The notes under the pieces are model-generated. The model ran no database searches. It was not told the DNA's origin and worked only from the letters and a program-made list of their open reading frames with translations. From Thiobacillus denitrificans (lineage in GTDB: Bacteria > Pseudomonadota > Gammaproteobacteria > Burkholderiales > Thiobacillaceae): 64,000 nt of DNA. The translations under genes were made by a program, and so were the position numbers. Below, piece by piece: positions 34,754-44,436 of this stretch (its first letter is position 1; every line of letters begins with the position of its first letter). The stretch spans positions 14,613 through 78,612 of the forward strand of contig DHHQ01000019.1 in NCBI GenBank assembly GCA_002403375.1, given 5' to 3'.

Positions 34754-35636
34754 TCGCCTGGACAGGCTGGTCGCGGCGATGCGCGCGCAAACCTGTCCGG
34801 TCCCGTTCGAGATCCTGGCGGTCAACAACAACAGCAGCGATGCGACCGCCGAGACACTGGCACGCCTGCAGCAGCTGCCCGGGGCGACCCTGCGCTGGGT
34901 GAACGAAACCAGCCAGGGCATCGTGCCCGCGCGCAACCGCGCGATCGAGGAAACGCTGGCGAGCGACATCCTCGTCTTCATCGACGACGACGAGCTGCCG
35001 TTGCCGGGTCTGCTGCAGGCGGCCGCGCATGCGATTCTGGAAGAGGGCGCCGACTGCGTGGGCGGTCCCATCCGGGTGGATTTCGCGACCCATGGCCGCC
35101 CGAGATGGCTGGACCGCGAGCTCGCGGGTTTTCTGGGCGAAATTGACCACGGCCCGGCCGCGTTCTGGATCGACGACGAGCGCACCCCGGTGTGGAGCGG
35201 CAACGTCGCCTACCGCATGGAGGTGCTGCGCACGCATCCGGAATTGCGCTTCGACCCGCGCTACAACCGCGAGGGGGCCGGCGTCGGGGGCGGCTCGGAC
35301 GCGGTCATGTTCCGCACCTTCGTCAATGCTGGCTACCGGATCCGCTATCGCCCCGACATGGCGATCACGCATTCGGTCGATCCCTGGAAGCTGAAGCGCC
35401 GCTACTTCCTCAATCTGCATTACCGTGCCGGGCTGCGCCAGGGCCAGTTCCGCCTGCCGCACTACCCGAACACCGTCCTCGGCATCCCGCCCTTCCTGGT
35501 TCCCCAGCTTTTCAGACACTGCGTGAAAGCGGCCGGTCGGGCGCTGCCCGGCAGGTCCGGATGGGTGAGGCAGGCGATGAACGCATCGAACACCCTCGGG
35601 CTGATCGTCGGCTACCGGCGCCGCGGCTCAACCTGA
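34710..35636 (+). CDS. Family 2 glycosyltransferase
   Basis: A 308-residue GT-A enzyme. TFAFCTYNRADRLDRLV, AVNNNSSDAT, GIVPARNRAIEE and the DXD-like FIDDDELP are clear, followed by SGNVAYRMEVL and GGGSDAVMFRTF (acceptor/catalytic part). The ATG at 34710 lies 44 nt inside the preceding gene. The end is Arg-rich and possibly membrane-associated. Confidence 0.91.
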   Translation: MSKLTFAFCTYNRADRLDRLVAAMRAQTCPVPFEILAVNNNSSDATAETLARLQQLPGATLRWVNETSQGIVPARNRAIEETLASDILVFIDDDELPLPGLLQAAAHAILEEGADCVGGPIRVDFATHGRPRWLDRELAGFLGEIDHGPAAFWIDDERTPVWSGNVAYRMEVLRTHPELRFDPRYNREGAGVGGGSDAVMFRTFVNAGYRIRYRPDMAITHSVDPWKLKRRYFLNLHYRAGLRQGQFRLPHYPNTVLGIPPFLVPQLFRHCVKAAGRALPGRSGWVRQAMNASNTLGLIVGYRRRGST

Positions 35637-35646
35637 ACACCCTCCC

Positions 35647-36615
35647 ATGAACACGCCCCTTGCCCAGCCCTCCCGAACCGGCCCGATCTTCATCGTCGGC
35701 GCGCCCCGCTCGGGGACCACCATGCTGCAATACCGCCTGCGCAATCATCCGCGCATCTCGCTGCCCACGGGCGAATCCCACTTCATCGTTTCGCTGTACC
35801 GCGCCCAGGGGAAGTACGAAGACCTCGCCCATCCGGAAGGCATCCGGCGGATCCTGCTGGCCATGCTCGCCCAGAACCGGAGCTTTCTCGAAACGGACCT
35901 GCACGGCCTACAGTTCGATGTCGACGCCCTGGCGGACGAACTCCACGCCGAAGGCCGGCACACGCTGCCCGCGATCATTTCCGGCCTGTTCGAGAAGAAC
36001 GCCCGTGGCGAGGGCAAGGTTCGCTGGGGCGACAAGACGCCCTACTACGTGATGCACCTCCCCAAGCTGCTCGAATGGTTTCCCGATGCGCAGATCGTCC
36101 ACCTGATCCGGGACGGGCGCGACGTCGCGCTCTCGCTGTTCGGCAGGCAGCACGACTTCCATGTCTACAACGCCCACTTCGCGGCGGAATACTGGGAGAG
36201 CTACGTCGAGAGGGGACGTGCCCTGGGGCGCGCGCTCTCGCCTGACCAGTACCTGGAGCTGCGCTACGAGGATCTCCTCGTCCAACCCGAAGACACCATG
36301 AGACAGCTGTGCACGTTCCTGGGGGAGGACTATTCGGAGGCCTTGTTCGAGGTGGCCTCGACCGGGGGGCCGGCGAGCAAGACGCCGCTGGTGCACAAGC
36401 CGCTGCAGGCCGACAACGCAGGCAAGTGGCGCAGCAGGATGACCGCATCGCAGGTCCGGGCCTTCGAGGGCGTCGCCGGCCGGACGCTGCGTGAGTTCGG
36501 CTACGAGTTGGCCACGCCGGCCGCGCCGCCCTCGCTGCCCACGAAGGCGGCGTATCGCCTGCACAACAAGCTGCTGACCGCCTTCTGGCGCCGCGCCCGG
36601 AAGAAGCGCGCGTGA
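35647..36615 (+). CDS. Sulfotransferase-like protein 3
   Basis: A 322-residue protein with the strongest sulfotransferase motifs of the set: FIVGAPRSGTTMLQYRLRNHP (5'-phosphosulfate loop) and IVHLIRDGRDVALSLFGR (3'-phosphate site), plus LRYEDLLVQPEDTMRQLCTFLGE and a C-terminal NAGKWRSRMT, all typical of Sulfotransfer_3. It overlaps the GT-sulfatase fusion by four bases. Confidence 0.92.
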   Translation: MNTPLAQPSRTGPIFIVGAPRSGTTMLQYRLRNHPRISLPTGESHFIVSLYRAQGKYEDLAHPEGIRRILLAMLAQNRSFLETDLHGLQFDVDALADELHAEGRHTLPAIISGLFEKNARGEGKVRWGDKTPYYVMHLPKLLEWFPDAQIVHLIRDGRDVALSLFGRQHDFHVYNAHFAAEYWESYVERGRALGRALSPDQYLELRYEDLLVQPEDTMRQLCTFLGEDYSEALFEVASTGGPASKTPLVHKPLQADNAGKWRSRMTASQVRAFEGVAGRTLREFGYELATPAAPPSLPTKAAYRLHNKLLTAFWRRARKKRA

Positions 36616-39600
36616 CCGCCCTCACCCTCCTCGTCTGCACGCACAACCGGGCAGCGCTCCTGCAGCGGGCGCTGGCGTCGATCAATGGCGCCCGGCGGCC
36701 GTCCCTTCCGGTTCAGATCCTGGTGGCGGCCAATGCCTGCACCGACGACACGGTCGCGCAGATGCGCGCGTATCAGGCGGAGCAGGCCGCCGGCGATTGG
36801 CTCCCGCTGCGGGTGATCGAGGTGCCGACGCCCGGGAAATCCCACGCCCTGAACGAGGCGCTTCCGCTGGTCGAAACCGAGCTCGTTGCCTTCGTCGACG
36901 ACGACCATCGCGTCGACGAAGACTATCTCGTCGCCATCGAGGCGGCCGCGCAAACCTGGCCGGACGCCGGGCTTTACTGCGGCCGCATCCTGCCGGACTG
37001 GGACGGCGGCGAACCCCCTTGGGTGCACGACGAAGGTCCTTACCGCATCTATCCCCTGCCGGTGCCGCGCTTCGACCAGGGCGACACCCCCCGCGAGATC
37101 ACCGCCGAGGTGGGGCCGATCCCCGGCGGCGGCAACCTGGTCGTTCGGCGGCGCGTATTCGAGGCGACCGGACCGTTCTCGACCGAACTGGGGCCGCACG
37201 GCCACGACCTCGGCGGCGGCGAGGACAGCGAATACGTGCTGCGCGCGCTTTCCCGCGGCGAGCGCTGCCAGTACGTGCCGGACATCGTTCAGCACCATTA
37301 CGTCGACACCGAACGCCTGAGGCTCGGCTACCTCCTGAAGAAGAGCTACCAGCGCACCCGTTCCACCGCCCGCATCCACGGCAACGGGCGCGTGCCGCTC
37401 TTCATGTGGCGCAAACTGGCGGAGTATGGCTTTCACAGCCTGTTCAGCCTGACCTGGGCCCGTCGCCGCTTCTACTGGGTGCGGACCGCGGCCGCCCTCG
37501 GCGAGGTACAGGGGCGACGCGAATCGGGCCATCGCGGCCGTGCGCTCGACCTGCCCCCCGACGCCGGCAGAATGGGCGTCGATGCGCTGGCGCTGCTCGC
37601 CGCCGCGTGCGGCCTGGTCGCTTGGTTCACGAGCAGTGACGCACGCTGGGCGGGGGTGCTGCCCGCGCTCGGGGTCTCGCTCGCAGGAACGGCTGCGCTG
37701 CTGGCGAAGTCTTTCTGGGATTTCTCCCAGACCGGGCCGCGCATCCGCGAGGAAATCCTGACCCATTACCGGCGCTATACCCTCTTCGCCATGGCGCGCC
37801 TCGGGCTCGCGGCCTTTGCACTGATGCTGTTCGCGGCGGGCGGTGGGGTGCTCGCCTACTACGCGCTGAATGTCAGCATCGGCGACGCCTGGTCCGGCTG
37901 GCTCGCCACGCTGGCCGCCGTCGCCGGCCTGCTCGGCGGCGCGGGCCTGCAATTCGTCCGCACGCTGCGCTACAACCCGGGCTTGCTGGTCGCCTCGATG
38001 CACTACCGCATGAGCCGGCTCTACCCGCTTTGGCAGCGGGTCACGCCGGAACGCATTCGCCTGCTGCAGCACGCGCTGATCGCGGCGGCGGTCCTGCTGG
38101 TCGCCTTCGCTTCATCGCAGCTCGCCAAACAGAACCGGCTGGGCGAACTGATGGCCCTGTGGGCCGCAAGCCTCGCCTATGCCGCCACCATCGCCTGGGC
38201 GGGCTGGATCCCTCGGGCTCGTGCGGTGCGCGCGCCCCGCCGCGAGGAAGGCACGCCCAACATCCTGCTGATCGGATCGGACACGCTGCGGGCCGACCGC
38301 CTCGGCGCGCTCGGCTATCACCGCGCGCTGACGCCGAATCTCGATGCGCTCACGTTGCAGGGTGCGCTGTTCGCGAACTGCTACGTCCCCTGCGCACGCA
38401 CCGCGCCCAGCCTGGTTTCCCTGCTGACGGGGACCTGGCCGCAGACCCACGGCATCCGCGACAACTACGTGGCGGACGCCGACACCCGCCTCAAGGTGCC
38501 GGCGCTGCCGCAGCTGCTGAAGCCGCTGGGCTACCGCAGCGTCGCGCTGTCGGACTGGTGCGGGGCCGACATGGGCAAGTTCTCGTTCGGCTTCGACCAC
38601 ACCGACCTGCCGGAGGACCAGTGGAATCTCAAGTACCTGATCCGCCAGGGGCCCAAGGACCTGCGGCTGTTCGTCTCGCTGTTCTGCCACAACCGGCTCG
38701 GACGGCTCGTCCTCCCCGAGCTCTACTACCTCGGCGGCGTCCCGCTCACCTCGCAGATCGGCAGCCGCGCGCGACGCCTCGTCTCACGCCTCGCCGTCAG
38801 CCCGGAGCCCTTCTTCGTCAACGTCTTCTACTCGACCACGCACCCGCCATTCGCCTCGGAATGGCCGTGGTACACCCGCTACGCCGACCCGGCCTACACC
38901 GGCAGCTCGAAGTTCGCGATGGCGAAGCTGACAGATCCGTTCGAGATCATCCGCCGCCAGGGCGCACCGAAGGAGGAATTCGACCTTGACCAGATCATCG
39001 ATCTGTACGATGGCTGCGTGGCGCAGTTCGACGACGAGGTCGGCAAGATGCTGCGTCATCTCGACGACTGCGGCCTGGCGGACAACACCATCGTCGTTGT
39101 CTACTCCGACCACGGCATGGAGTTTTTTGAACACGACACCTGGGGACAGGGCAACTCGGCGGTGGGCGAGGCCAGCCCGCGCATCCCGCTGCTGATCCGC
39201 GACCCGCGCACGCCCGGAATCGGCAAGCTGGACCAGGTGGTGCGAAGCATCGACCTCGCGCCCACCCTGCTCGAACTGGCAGGAGCGTCCCCTGCCGCGG
39301 GCATGGACGGCGCCTCGCTGGCCGGCTGTCTCGGCGCGCCCGCGCACTGCCCGCAGCTCGACGCCTATAACGAGACCGGTATCTGGATCGCGGACATCCC
39401 CGGTCTGCCCGACACGCACCTGCGCTATCCCGATCTGCTCGAACTGATGGAGGTCCCCAACCCCGCGAGCGGCACGCTGGCGATCAAGCCCGAGTATTCC
39501 GAACGCATCCGCGCGGCCAAGGACAGGATGATCCGCAGGGGGCACTGGAAGCTCACCTACCAGCCGCTCAGCAGCGGCTATCTGCTGCAGCTCTTCGACG

Positions 39601-39755
39601 TGGTGAACGACCCCATGTGCAGGCATAACCTGATCGATGAGCATGCCGACGTCGCCGAGCGACTGTGGAGCAAGCTGAAGCGATGGATCGACCCCTCACC
39701 CGACGATCCGCGCTCCGAGCATTTCAACGAGGAGGAGCACCAAGATGTCGCTTAA
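36612..39755 (+). CDS. Fusion of GT2 glycosyltransferase, membrane region and sulfatase-like domain
   Basis: A 1047-residue protein. Residues 1-300 are a GT2 enzyme (LLVCTHNRAALL, FVDDDH at 94-99, GGGEDSEY). Residues about 323-530 hold five or six membrane helices. Residues about 548-1035 form an alkaline-phosphatase-superfamily domain with ILLIGSDTLRADRLGALGYH (metal ligand) and VYSDHGMEFFEHD. The sulfatase nucleophile motif CxPSR is replaced by TAPSL, with Thr597 in the nucleophile position, so formylglycine formation is impossible and a phospho- or sulfo-transfer through Thr is more likely. No frameshift is seen. The following gene overlaps by 11 nt. Confidence 0.88.
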   Translation: MTALTLLVCTHNRAALLQRALASINGARRPSLPVQILVAANACTDDTVAQMRAYQAEQAAGDWLPLRVIEVPTPGKSHALNEALPLVETELVAFVDDDHRVDEDYLVAIEAAAQTWPDAGLYCGRILPDWDGGEPPWVHDEGPYRIYPLPVPRFDQGDTPREITAEVGPIPGGGNLVVRRRVFEATGPFSTELGPHGHDLGGGEDSEYVLRALSRGERCQYVPDIVQHHYVDTERLRLGYLLKKSYQRTRSTARIHGNGRVPLFMWRKLAEYGFHSLFSLTWARRRFYWVRTAAALGEVQGRRESGHRGRALDLPPDAGRMGVDALALLAAACGLVAWFTSSDARWAGVLPALGVSLAGTAALLAKSFWDFSQTGPRIREEILTHYRRYTLFAMARLGLAAFALMLFAAGGGVLAYYALNVSIGDAWSGWLATLAAVAGLLGGAGLQFVRTLRYNPGLLVASMHYRMSRLYPLWQRVTPERIRLLQHALIAAAVLLVAFASSQLAKQNRLGELMALWAASLAYAATIAWAGWIPRARAVRAPRREEGTPNILLIGSDTLRADRLGALGYHRALTPNLDALTLQGALFANCYVPCARTAPSLVSLLTGTWPQTHGIRDNYVADADTRLKVPALPQLLKPLGYRSVALSDWCGADMGKFSFGFDHTDLPEDQWNLKYLIRQGPKDLRLFVSLFCHNRLGRLVLPELYYLGGVPLTSQIGSRARRLVSRLAVSPEPFFVNVFYSTTHPPFASEWPWYTRYADPAYTGSSKFAMAKLTDPFEIIRRQGAPKEEFDLDQIIDLYDGCVAQFDDEVGKMLRHLDDCGLADNTIVVVYSDHGMEFFEHDTWGQGNSAVGEASPRIPLLIRDPRTPGIGKLDQVVRSIDLAPTLLELAGASPAAGMDGASLAGCLGAPAHCPQLDAYNETGIWIADIPGLPDTHLRYPDLLELMEVPNPASGTLAIKPEYSERIRAAKDRMIRRGHWKLTYQPLSSGYLLQLFDVVNDPMCRHNLIDEHADVAERLWSKLKRWIDPSPDDPRSEHFNEEEHQDVA

Positions 39756-40455
39756 ATCGGCCGTCAGGCGCAACCTGCGCAGGTTTGGATACAAGGTCGA
39801 GAAAATCGATCCGCTTGAGGAAAGCATCCCGGCCGACTACAACCACTCCCCCTTCCTGCCGCGCATATACCGTGGCGCGCTCGATCGTTACCTCTATTTC
39901 AAGGACGTGGTGGAGCAGGTGCGCCCGGTCGAGGGCGACATTGTCGAATGCGGGGTTTCGATCGGGCATGGTGCCCTGCTGTTCACCCTGTTCTCCGATT
40001 ATGTCGGCGTGCCGCGCACCTATTACGGTTTCGATTCCTTCGAGGGCTTTCCCGACCCGGTCGAGAAGGACGAAACCACCCCGATCAAGGGCAAGGGTTT
40101 CTGGGCCAACCCGCCCGACACCGTCCTCAAGGTTCTGCGCGACGGACGCTTGGGCGAGGATGTCATCCGCGAACGCATCCGCCTCGTCAAGGGCTGGTTC
40201 GACCAGACCCTGCCGCGCTACGAAGGACGCATCGCCCTGCTGCACCTCGACTGCGATCTATACGAGTCCTACAAGCTCGCTCTGGAGACGCTCTACGACA
40301 AGGTCCTGCCGGGCGGCGTCATCATGTTCGACGAGTACGGCGATGCGCGCTGGCCCGGCGCTACCAAGGCGATCGACGAATTCTTCAGTGACAGGCCGGA
40401 AACCCCGCAGCCTCATCCCCGCTGCAGCTGGAAATTCCATGTGGTCAAACGCTAG
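39745..40455 (+). CDS. TylF/MycF-family O-methyltransferase
   Basis: SAM-dependent methyltransferase acting on sugars. The 236-residue protein has GDIVECGVSIGHGALLF (SAM loop), YYGFDSFEGFPDP, RIALLHLDCDLYESY with metal-binding acidic residues, and GGVIMFDEYGD, the hallmarks of the family that includes macrocin O-methyltransferase. It probably methylates a sugar hydroxyl of the polysaccharide. Confidence 0.9.
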   Translation: MSLKSAVRRNLRRFGYKVEKIDPLEESIPADYNHSPFLPRIYRGALDRYLYFKDVVEQVRPVEGDIVECGVSIGHGALLFTLFSDYVGVPRTYYGFDSFEGFPDPVEKDETTPIKGKGFWANPPDTVLKVLRDGRLGEDVIRERIRLVKGWFDQTLPRYEGRIALLHLDCDLYESYKLALETLYDKVLPGGVIMFDEYGDARWPGATKAIDEFFSDRPETPQPHPRCSWKFHVVKR

Positions 40456-40458
40456 GCA

Positions 40459-41556
40459 ATGAGCAACCCGCCCGTCATCTGTTTCATCACCAACAGCGCC
40501 GGCGACTGGGGCGGCGCGAGCCGGGTGCTGTTCACCAACCTGCGGCTGATGGATCGTCAACGCCTGACGCCCCTGCTGCTGCTGCCCAGGCCCGGTCCCA
40601 TCGAGGACGAACTCGGGCGGCTGGGCATCCGCTACCACATCTGGGGACCGCTGACCGAGCCGGGCAGCCCGCTCGCCTACCTGCGCGGCCTGGTGCGTGC
40701 GTGGCGACTGTTCCGCCGCGAGCACGTCACGGCGATCCATCTCAACGGCACCTTTTTCTGGCGACCGGCCGAGCTGCTGGCGGCCCGGCTGCTGCGTATT
40801 CCCTTCATTGCCCACTATCACGTCATCAACGCGAAGCCGGGGCCTTTCATGAAACATTGCGAAGCGGCGATCTGCGTCTCGCGCTACACGGCGGAGCAAT
40901 CGCTGCCCGCAGTCCTGCCCAAGCCGGTGATCTACAACTCGATCAGCCTCGCGCGCTTCGATTCCGGGCACAAGCTGCGCGACCAGCGCGGCATCGGTGC
41001 CGACGAGGTGGTGGTCGCGTTCCTCGGCCAGATCCGCGAGATCAAGGGCGTGGCCGACTTCATCGCCATGGCACGGAAGATCCCGCACCCGAACGCCCGT
41101 TTCCTGATCGCCGGCGAATGCCGCGACCCGCAGAAATTTCCCGGCTCCTACTCGGAGCAGGATCTCGCCAAGCTGGCCCAGGGCGACGTCCGCATCCGCT
41201 ACATCGGATACGTGAAGGACGTGGAGGACGTCTACCACACGGCGGACATCGTCGTGGTGCCCTCGCGCTGGCAGGAGCCGCTCGGCCTCATCAACCTCGA
41301 GGCCGGCGCCTGCCGCAAGCCGGTCGTCGCCACGCGGGTGGGCGGCATCCCCGAAGTCGTCGAGGACGGCGTGAACGGTTATCTGGTCGAGCCGGGCGAC
41401 GTCGACGCGCTGGCCGCGCGCGTGGCAGGCCTGATCACCGACCCCGCCCTCCGGATCCGCATGGGGGAGGCCGGACGCTCCCGCGTGGAGCGGGACTTCA
41501 CGACCCGGCCGGTGAGGGAATTCGAAACACTGCTCCTCGACCATGCCCGCCGCTGA
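40459..41556 (+). CDS. Family 4 glycosyltransferase
   Basis: A 365-residue GT-B enzyme. NSAGDWGGASRVLFTNLRLM is the donor-site loop region of the N-terminal domain, and FLGQIREIKGVADFI, VPSRWQEPLGLINLEAGACRKPVVATRVGGIPEVVEDGVNG shows the EX7E motif of GT4. It is the last gene of the + strand block and ends six bases from the convergent TPR gene. Confidence 0.93.
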   Translation: MSNPPVICFITNSAGDWGGASRVLFTNLRLMDRQRLTPLLLLPRPGPIEDELGRLGIRYHIWGPLTEPGSPLAYLRGLVRAWRLFRREHVTAIHLNGTFFWRPAELLAARLLRIPFIAHYHVINAKPGPFMKHCEAAICVSRYTAEQSLPAVLPKPVIYNSISLARFDSGHKLRDQRGIGADEVVVAFLGQIREIKGVADFIAMARKIPHPNARFLIAGECRDPQKFPGSYSEQDLAKLAQGDVRIRYIGYVKDVEDVYHTADIVVVPSRWQEPLGLINLEAGACRKPVVATRVGGIPEVVEDGVNGYLVEPGDVDALAARVAGLITDPALRIRMGEAGRSRVERDFTTRPVREFETLLLDHARR

Positions 41557-41562
41557 GCCCGC

Positions 41563-42351
41563 CTATTCTTCCGACGGACAGAAGCGGCAGTAGGGATTCT
41601 TGGGGGTGCCGATCGCGGGCCGCGCCGTTTCGGCCGCGGCGGACTCCGGGTTCGTCTCGGCGGCAGCGGACTCCGGGGCCGTGGAGGCTTCCGGCGGCGG
41701 CGCCGCAACGTCGGCGTCCGGCGCCGGCTCGGCCGCCTTCGCGGCGACCGGCTCGGGGAAGGGCTTCTTGCCCCCCAGCTCCAGATAGCGACGCTGCAGG
41801 GCCGTGGAATCCGGAACGTGGCGCAGGCCTTCGCTGACGGCTTCCAGCGCGCGGGCTGGTGCCTTGCTCGCGACGTGCAGGTCGGCGAGCTGCAGGTAGG
41901 GCTTGACGATGCCCGGATTCCGGGCAATGGCCGTGTTGTAGTCCTTGATCGCCTCGCCCGGCTTGCGCATCAGCCTATGCACCTCGCCGCGGTTCGAATA
42001 GACCTCTGCGCTCAGCGTGAATCCGGGCTTTTCGGCCTTCACCATGTAATTGAAGTTGTCGAGCGCCCGCTGCAGCAGGAACCCGCGGTCCTGGGCGCTG
42101 CGCGCGCCCCAGTAGCGACTCATGTAATTGAGGCCGGCGCAGTAATGATGGAGATCGATGAAGTTTTCACCGATGCGGTCACGCCACGCCGTCCACTCCG
42201 GAGAGCCCTGGGGCGCGTTGAACTTGGCCTGGCAGTAGGGCGGCAGGCGCTGAATTTCGGCCGCGTTGGGCCTGAAACTGTAATCGACCGCGCCAGCCTG
42301 GGCGCACGCCATGCTGGCCACGCCACCCAAGAACAGATGTTTCCAGTTCAT
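41563..42351 (-). CDS. Exported TPR protein with Ala/Glu/Pro-rich tail
   Basis: A 262-residue protein with a signal peptide (HLFLGGVASMACAQAGA) and tetratricopeptide-like helices at about residues 95-185 (ALDNFNYMVKA, SNRGEVHRLMRKPGEAIKDYNTAI, QLADLHVASKAPARALEAVSEGL). The C-terminal 60 residues are low-complexity, with a repeated ESAAAET unit (41640-41690), and end in PYCRFCPSEE, an unexpected CxxC. It overlaps the upstream glycosyltransferase gene by four bases. Possibly a periplasmic scaffold for polysaccharide assembly. Family not recognised. Confidence 0.75.
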   Translation of the reverse strand: MNWKHLFLGGVASMACAQAGAVDYSFRPNAAEIQRLPPYCQAKFNAPQGSPEWTAWRDRIGENFIDLHHYCAGLNYMSRYWGARSAQDRGFLLQRALDNFNYMVKAEKPGFTLSAEVYSNRGEVHRLMRKPGEAIKDYNTAIARNPGIVKPYLQLADLHVASKAPARALEAVSEGLRHVPDSTALQRRYLELGGKKPFPEPVAAKAAEPAPDADVAAPPPEASTAPESAAAETNPESAAAETARPAIGTPKNPYCRFCPSEE

Positions 42352-43502
42352 TCCGTCTCCCTCGCCAAGAGCGCCCGACGCGTGGCCTTCGCCACCTGCT
42401 CCCAGGCAAATTTCGATTGCACCCGGTCGAGACCGGCCTGTCCGAGCGCACGCGTCAGCGGCGCCTGGGTCAGCAACCGCCGCAGGGCGTCCACGACCTG
42501 CGTGATGTCGTTTCCATCGACCCGGATTCCGGTCTGCTCGTGCAGCACTGCAGACCCTGTCCCCCCCGCCTCGCCCGCCAGGCTGGGCGTGCCGCACGCC
42601 GCCGCCTCGATGAACACCATTCCGAAGCCTTCATTATCCCCATTGATCTCCCGGTTGGGCATGGCGAACACGTCGCAGGCGTTCATCCAGCGCGGCAGAT
42701 CGGCTTCACTCACCGCGCCTATCCGGTGAACGACGCCCCGAACATCATGTTCCGCGATCAGCCGATCGAGGTGGTCAGCGTCTTCGCCGATGCCCGCGAT
42801 GACATAGCGCAGCGGGATGCCTTCTGCGCGCAGCTGAGCGACTGCGAGGACCATCTGGTCGAAGCCCTTGCGCCGCGATAGGCGCCCCACCGAGAACACC
42901 AGTTTTTCGTCCGGGCGGATGCCAAGGCTTTCGCGCAGGCCGGTGGTATCGAGCCCCGGTCGGAACACCGATACATCGACACCGGGATAGATGATCGTGA
43001 TGCGTCCGGGTTCGACGCCCATCTCGAGCAGCGTATCGCGGGTGTGTTCGCTGTTTGAGATCACCCGGTCAGCGTGGCGCAGGGCGAAGCACATCGCCTT
43101 GTATTTTCCGCCGCGGCCCCAGGTAGTGAGTTCTTCGCCGTGGGCGTAGATGACGACGGGGCGGAAGGTGAGGCGCGCCACCGCCCAGGCCACGAGTCCT
43201 TCTGGCAGGGCACGGAAAGCATGGATGGCGTCGAAGCGATGCGTGAGCGCCAGCGCCAGCGACTTGGCGAAGAAACGCGCATACATCGCCAGTGATTCGG
43301 GGCGCAGCCAGGGCACGCGCCTGAGGCTGAGGCGGTGGATGGTGTTGGGATGAACCGCGTCGACTTCGGCGGCGCCCGGAACGTCGGCGGTAACGATATG
43401 GATATCCTTGCCGCCGAGGCGCTTGTAGACCTCGGCCGCCCACACCGCGGTGCCGCCCTTGGTGGGCAGGAAGAGTTCGGTGAGGACGAGCAGGCGACTC
43501 AC
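42348..43502 (-). CDS. Family 4 glycosyltransferase
   Basis: A 384-residue GT-B enzyme with TELFLPTKGGTAVWAAEVYKRL, VYAHGEELTTWGRGGKY-type N-terminal region, VFSVGRLSRRKGFDQMV and GFGMVFIEAAACGTPSLAGEAGGTGSAV (EX7E). It is similar in layout to mannosyl- or glucosyltransferases of cell-wall glycans. Four-base overlap with the TPR gene and four nt after the GT2 gene indicate an operon. Confidence 0.93.
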   Translation of the reverse strand: MSRLLVLTELFLPTKGGTAVWAAEVYKRLGGKDIHIVTADVPGAAEVDAVHPNTIHRLSLRRVPWLRPESLAMYARFFAKSLALALTHRFDAIHAFRALPEGLVAWAVARLTFRPVVIYAHGEELTTWGRGGKYKAMCFALRHADRVISNSEHTRDTLLEMGVEPGRITIIYPGVDVSVFRPGLDTTGLRESLGIRPDEKLVFSVGRLSRRKGFDQMVLAVAQLRAEGIPLRYVIAGIGEDADHLDRLIAEHDVRGVVHRIGAVSEADLPRWMNACDVFAMPNREINGDNEGFGMVFIEAAACGTPSLAGEAGGTGSAVLHEQTGIRVDGNDITQVVDALRRLLTQAPLTRALGQAGLDRVQSKFAWEQVAKATRRALLARETE

Positions 43503-43506
43503 GCGT

Positions 43507-44436
43507 TCATCCCTTCAGCATCGACACCACGTCGCGCAGGCTTTGCCAGCCGGGGCGTGCGGCCAGCGTGGGCAGCACTGCGTTGACGGCGGCGATGCGC
43601 TGGCCGCTTCGGCTCAGCGCACAGCCCAGGTTGTAGCGGGCGCTCTGCATGCGTAGCGCCACCCCCTGTCTGGCCGGCGCCGGAAAGTTTTTCGCGAGCC
43701 GGGCGAGGTCGGCGAGCGTGCGCACGTTCTCCCGCTGCGCCGCGACCACGTCGCGGCGGGTCGCGCTGCCTCCGTGGATGAGGTACACGCCAAGGCTTTG
43801 GCACATCACGCCGATGCGACGGCTGCCGGCGACCAGGCGGGCGAGGAAGTGCACGTCCTCGCAGACCTTGTAACCGGTCGGATAGCCGCCGAGCTCGATG
43901 AAGCGGGCGCGCGGCACCGACAGCGTGTGGGTGTCGCCGAAATGGTCGGCGACGAAGGCGGCGATCTCGCCGGGCTGTTCCATCACCACCCGCGCCGAAC
44001 CCGCGGCCTTGTCGAGCATCATGCGGCCCGATGCGTGCTGCGCCATCGAGGTCCCGAGCAGCGTTCCCGCTTCGTCGCGGTACTCGTAGTCGCCGGTCAG
44101 GCAATCCAGTGTCGCGTCGTCGGCGATCCATTCGGCGTGCAGCCTGATGCGGTCGGGGGCATACCAGTCGTCGGCATCGAGGAAGGCCAGCCAGTCTCCG
44201 GTAGCCGCTGCGGCGCCGGCGTTGCGGGCGACCGACACGCCGCTGTTCTCTTGCCGGATCAGGCACACGGCCTCGCCGTAGCTGGCCGCGACGTCGGCGG
44301 TGGCATCGGTCGAACCGTCGTCGACGACGATGATCTCGTGCGCCGGCCAGCTTTGCGTCCGCACCGACTCGATCGCGCGCGCCAGCGTGGCGGCGGAGTT
44401 GAACGCGGGGATGATGACCGAGAAGCGCGGATTCAT
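43507..44436 (-). CDS. Family 2 glycosyltransferase
   Basis: A 309-residue GT-A enzyme. SVIIPAFNSAATLARAIESV, VVDDGSTDAT, GVSVARNAGAAAATG and LDADDWYAPDR are canonical, and KVCEDVHFLARL carries the catalytic acidic pair. The ATG at 44436 overlaps the deacetylase-like stop by four bases. The frame extends to 44529 without homology. Confidence 0.92.
   Translation of the reverse strand: MNPRFSVIIPAFNSAATLARAIESVRTQSWPAHEIIVVDDGSTDATADVAASYGEAVCLIRQENSGVSVARNAGAAAATGDWLAFLDADDWYAPDRIRLHAEWIADDATLDCLTGDYEYRDEAGTLLGTSMAQHASGRMMLDKAAGSARVVMEQPGEIAAFVADHFGDTHTLSVPRARFIELGGYPTGYKVCEDVHFLARLVAGSRRIGVMCQSLGVYLIHGGSATRRDVVAAQRENVRTLADLARLAKNFPAPARQGVALRMQSARYNLGCALSRSGQRIAAVNAVLPTLAARPGWQSLRDVVSMLKG

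Noticed and set aside
38380..38440. Cys594 of the fusion protein as a sulfatase formylglycine cysteine
   Set aside because: The context CARTAPS does not fit CxPSR; in alignment of PS-xx-SLLTG the nucleophile position is Thr597.
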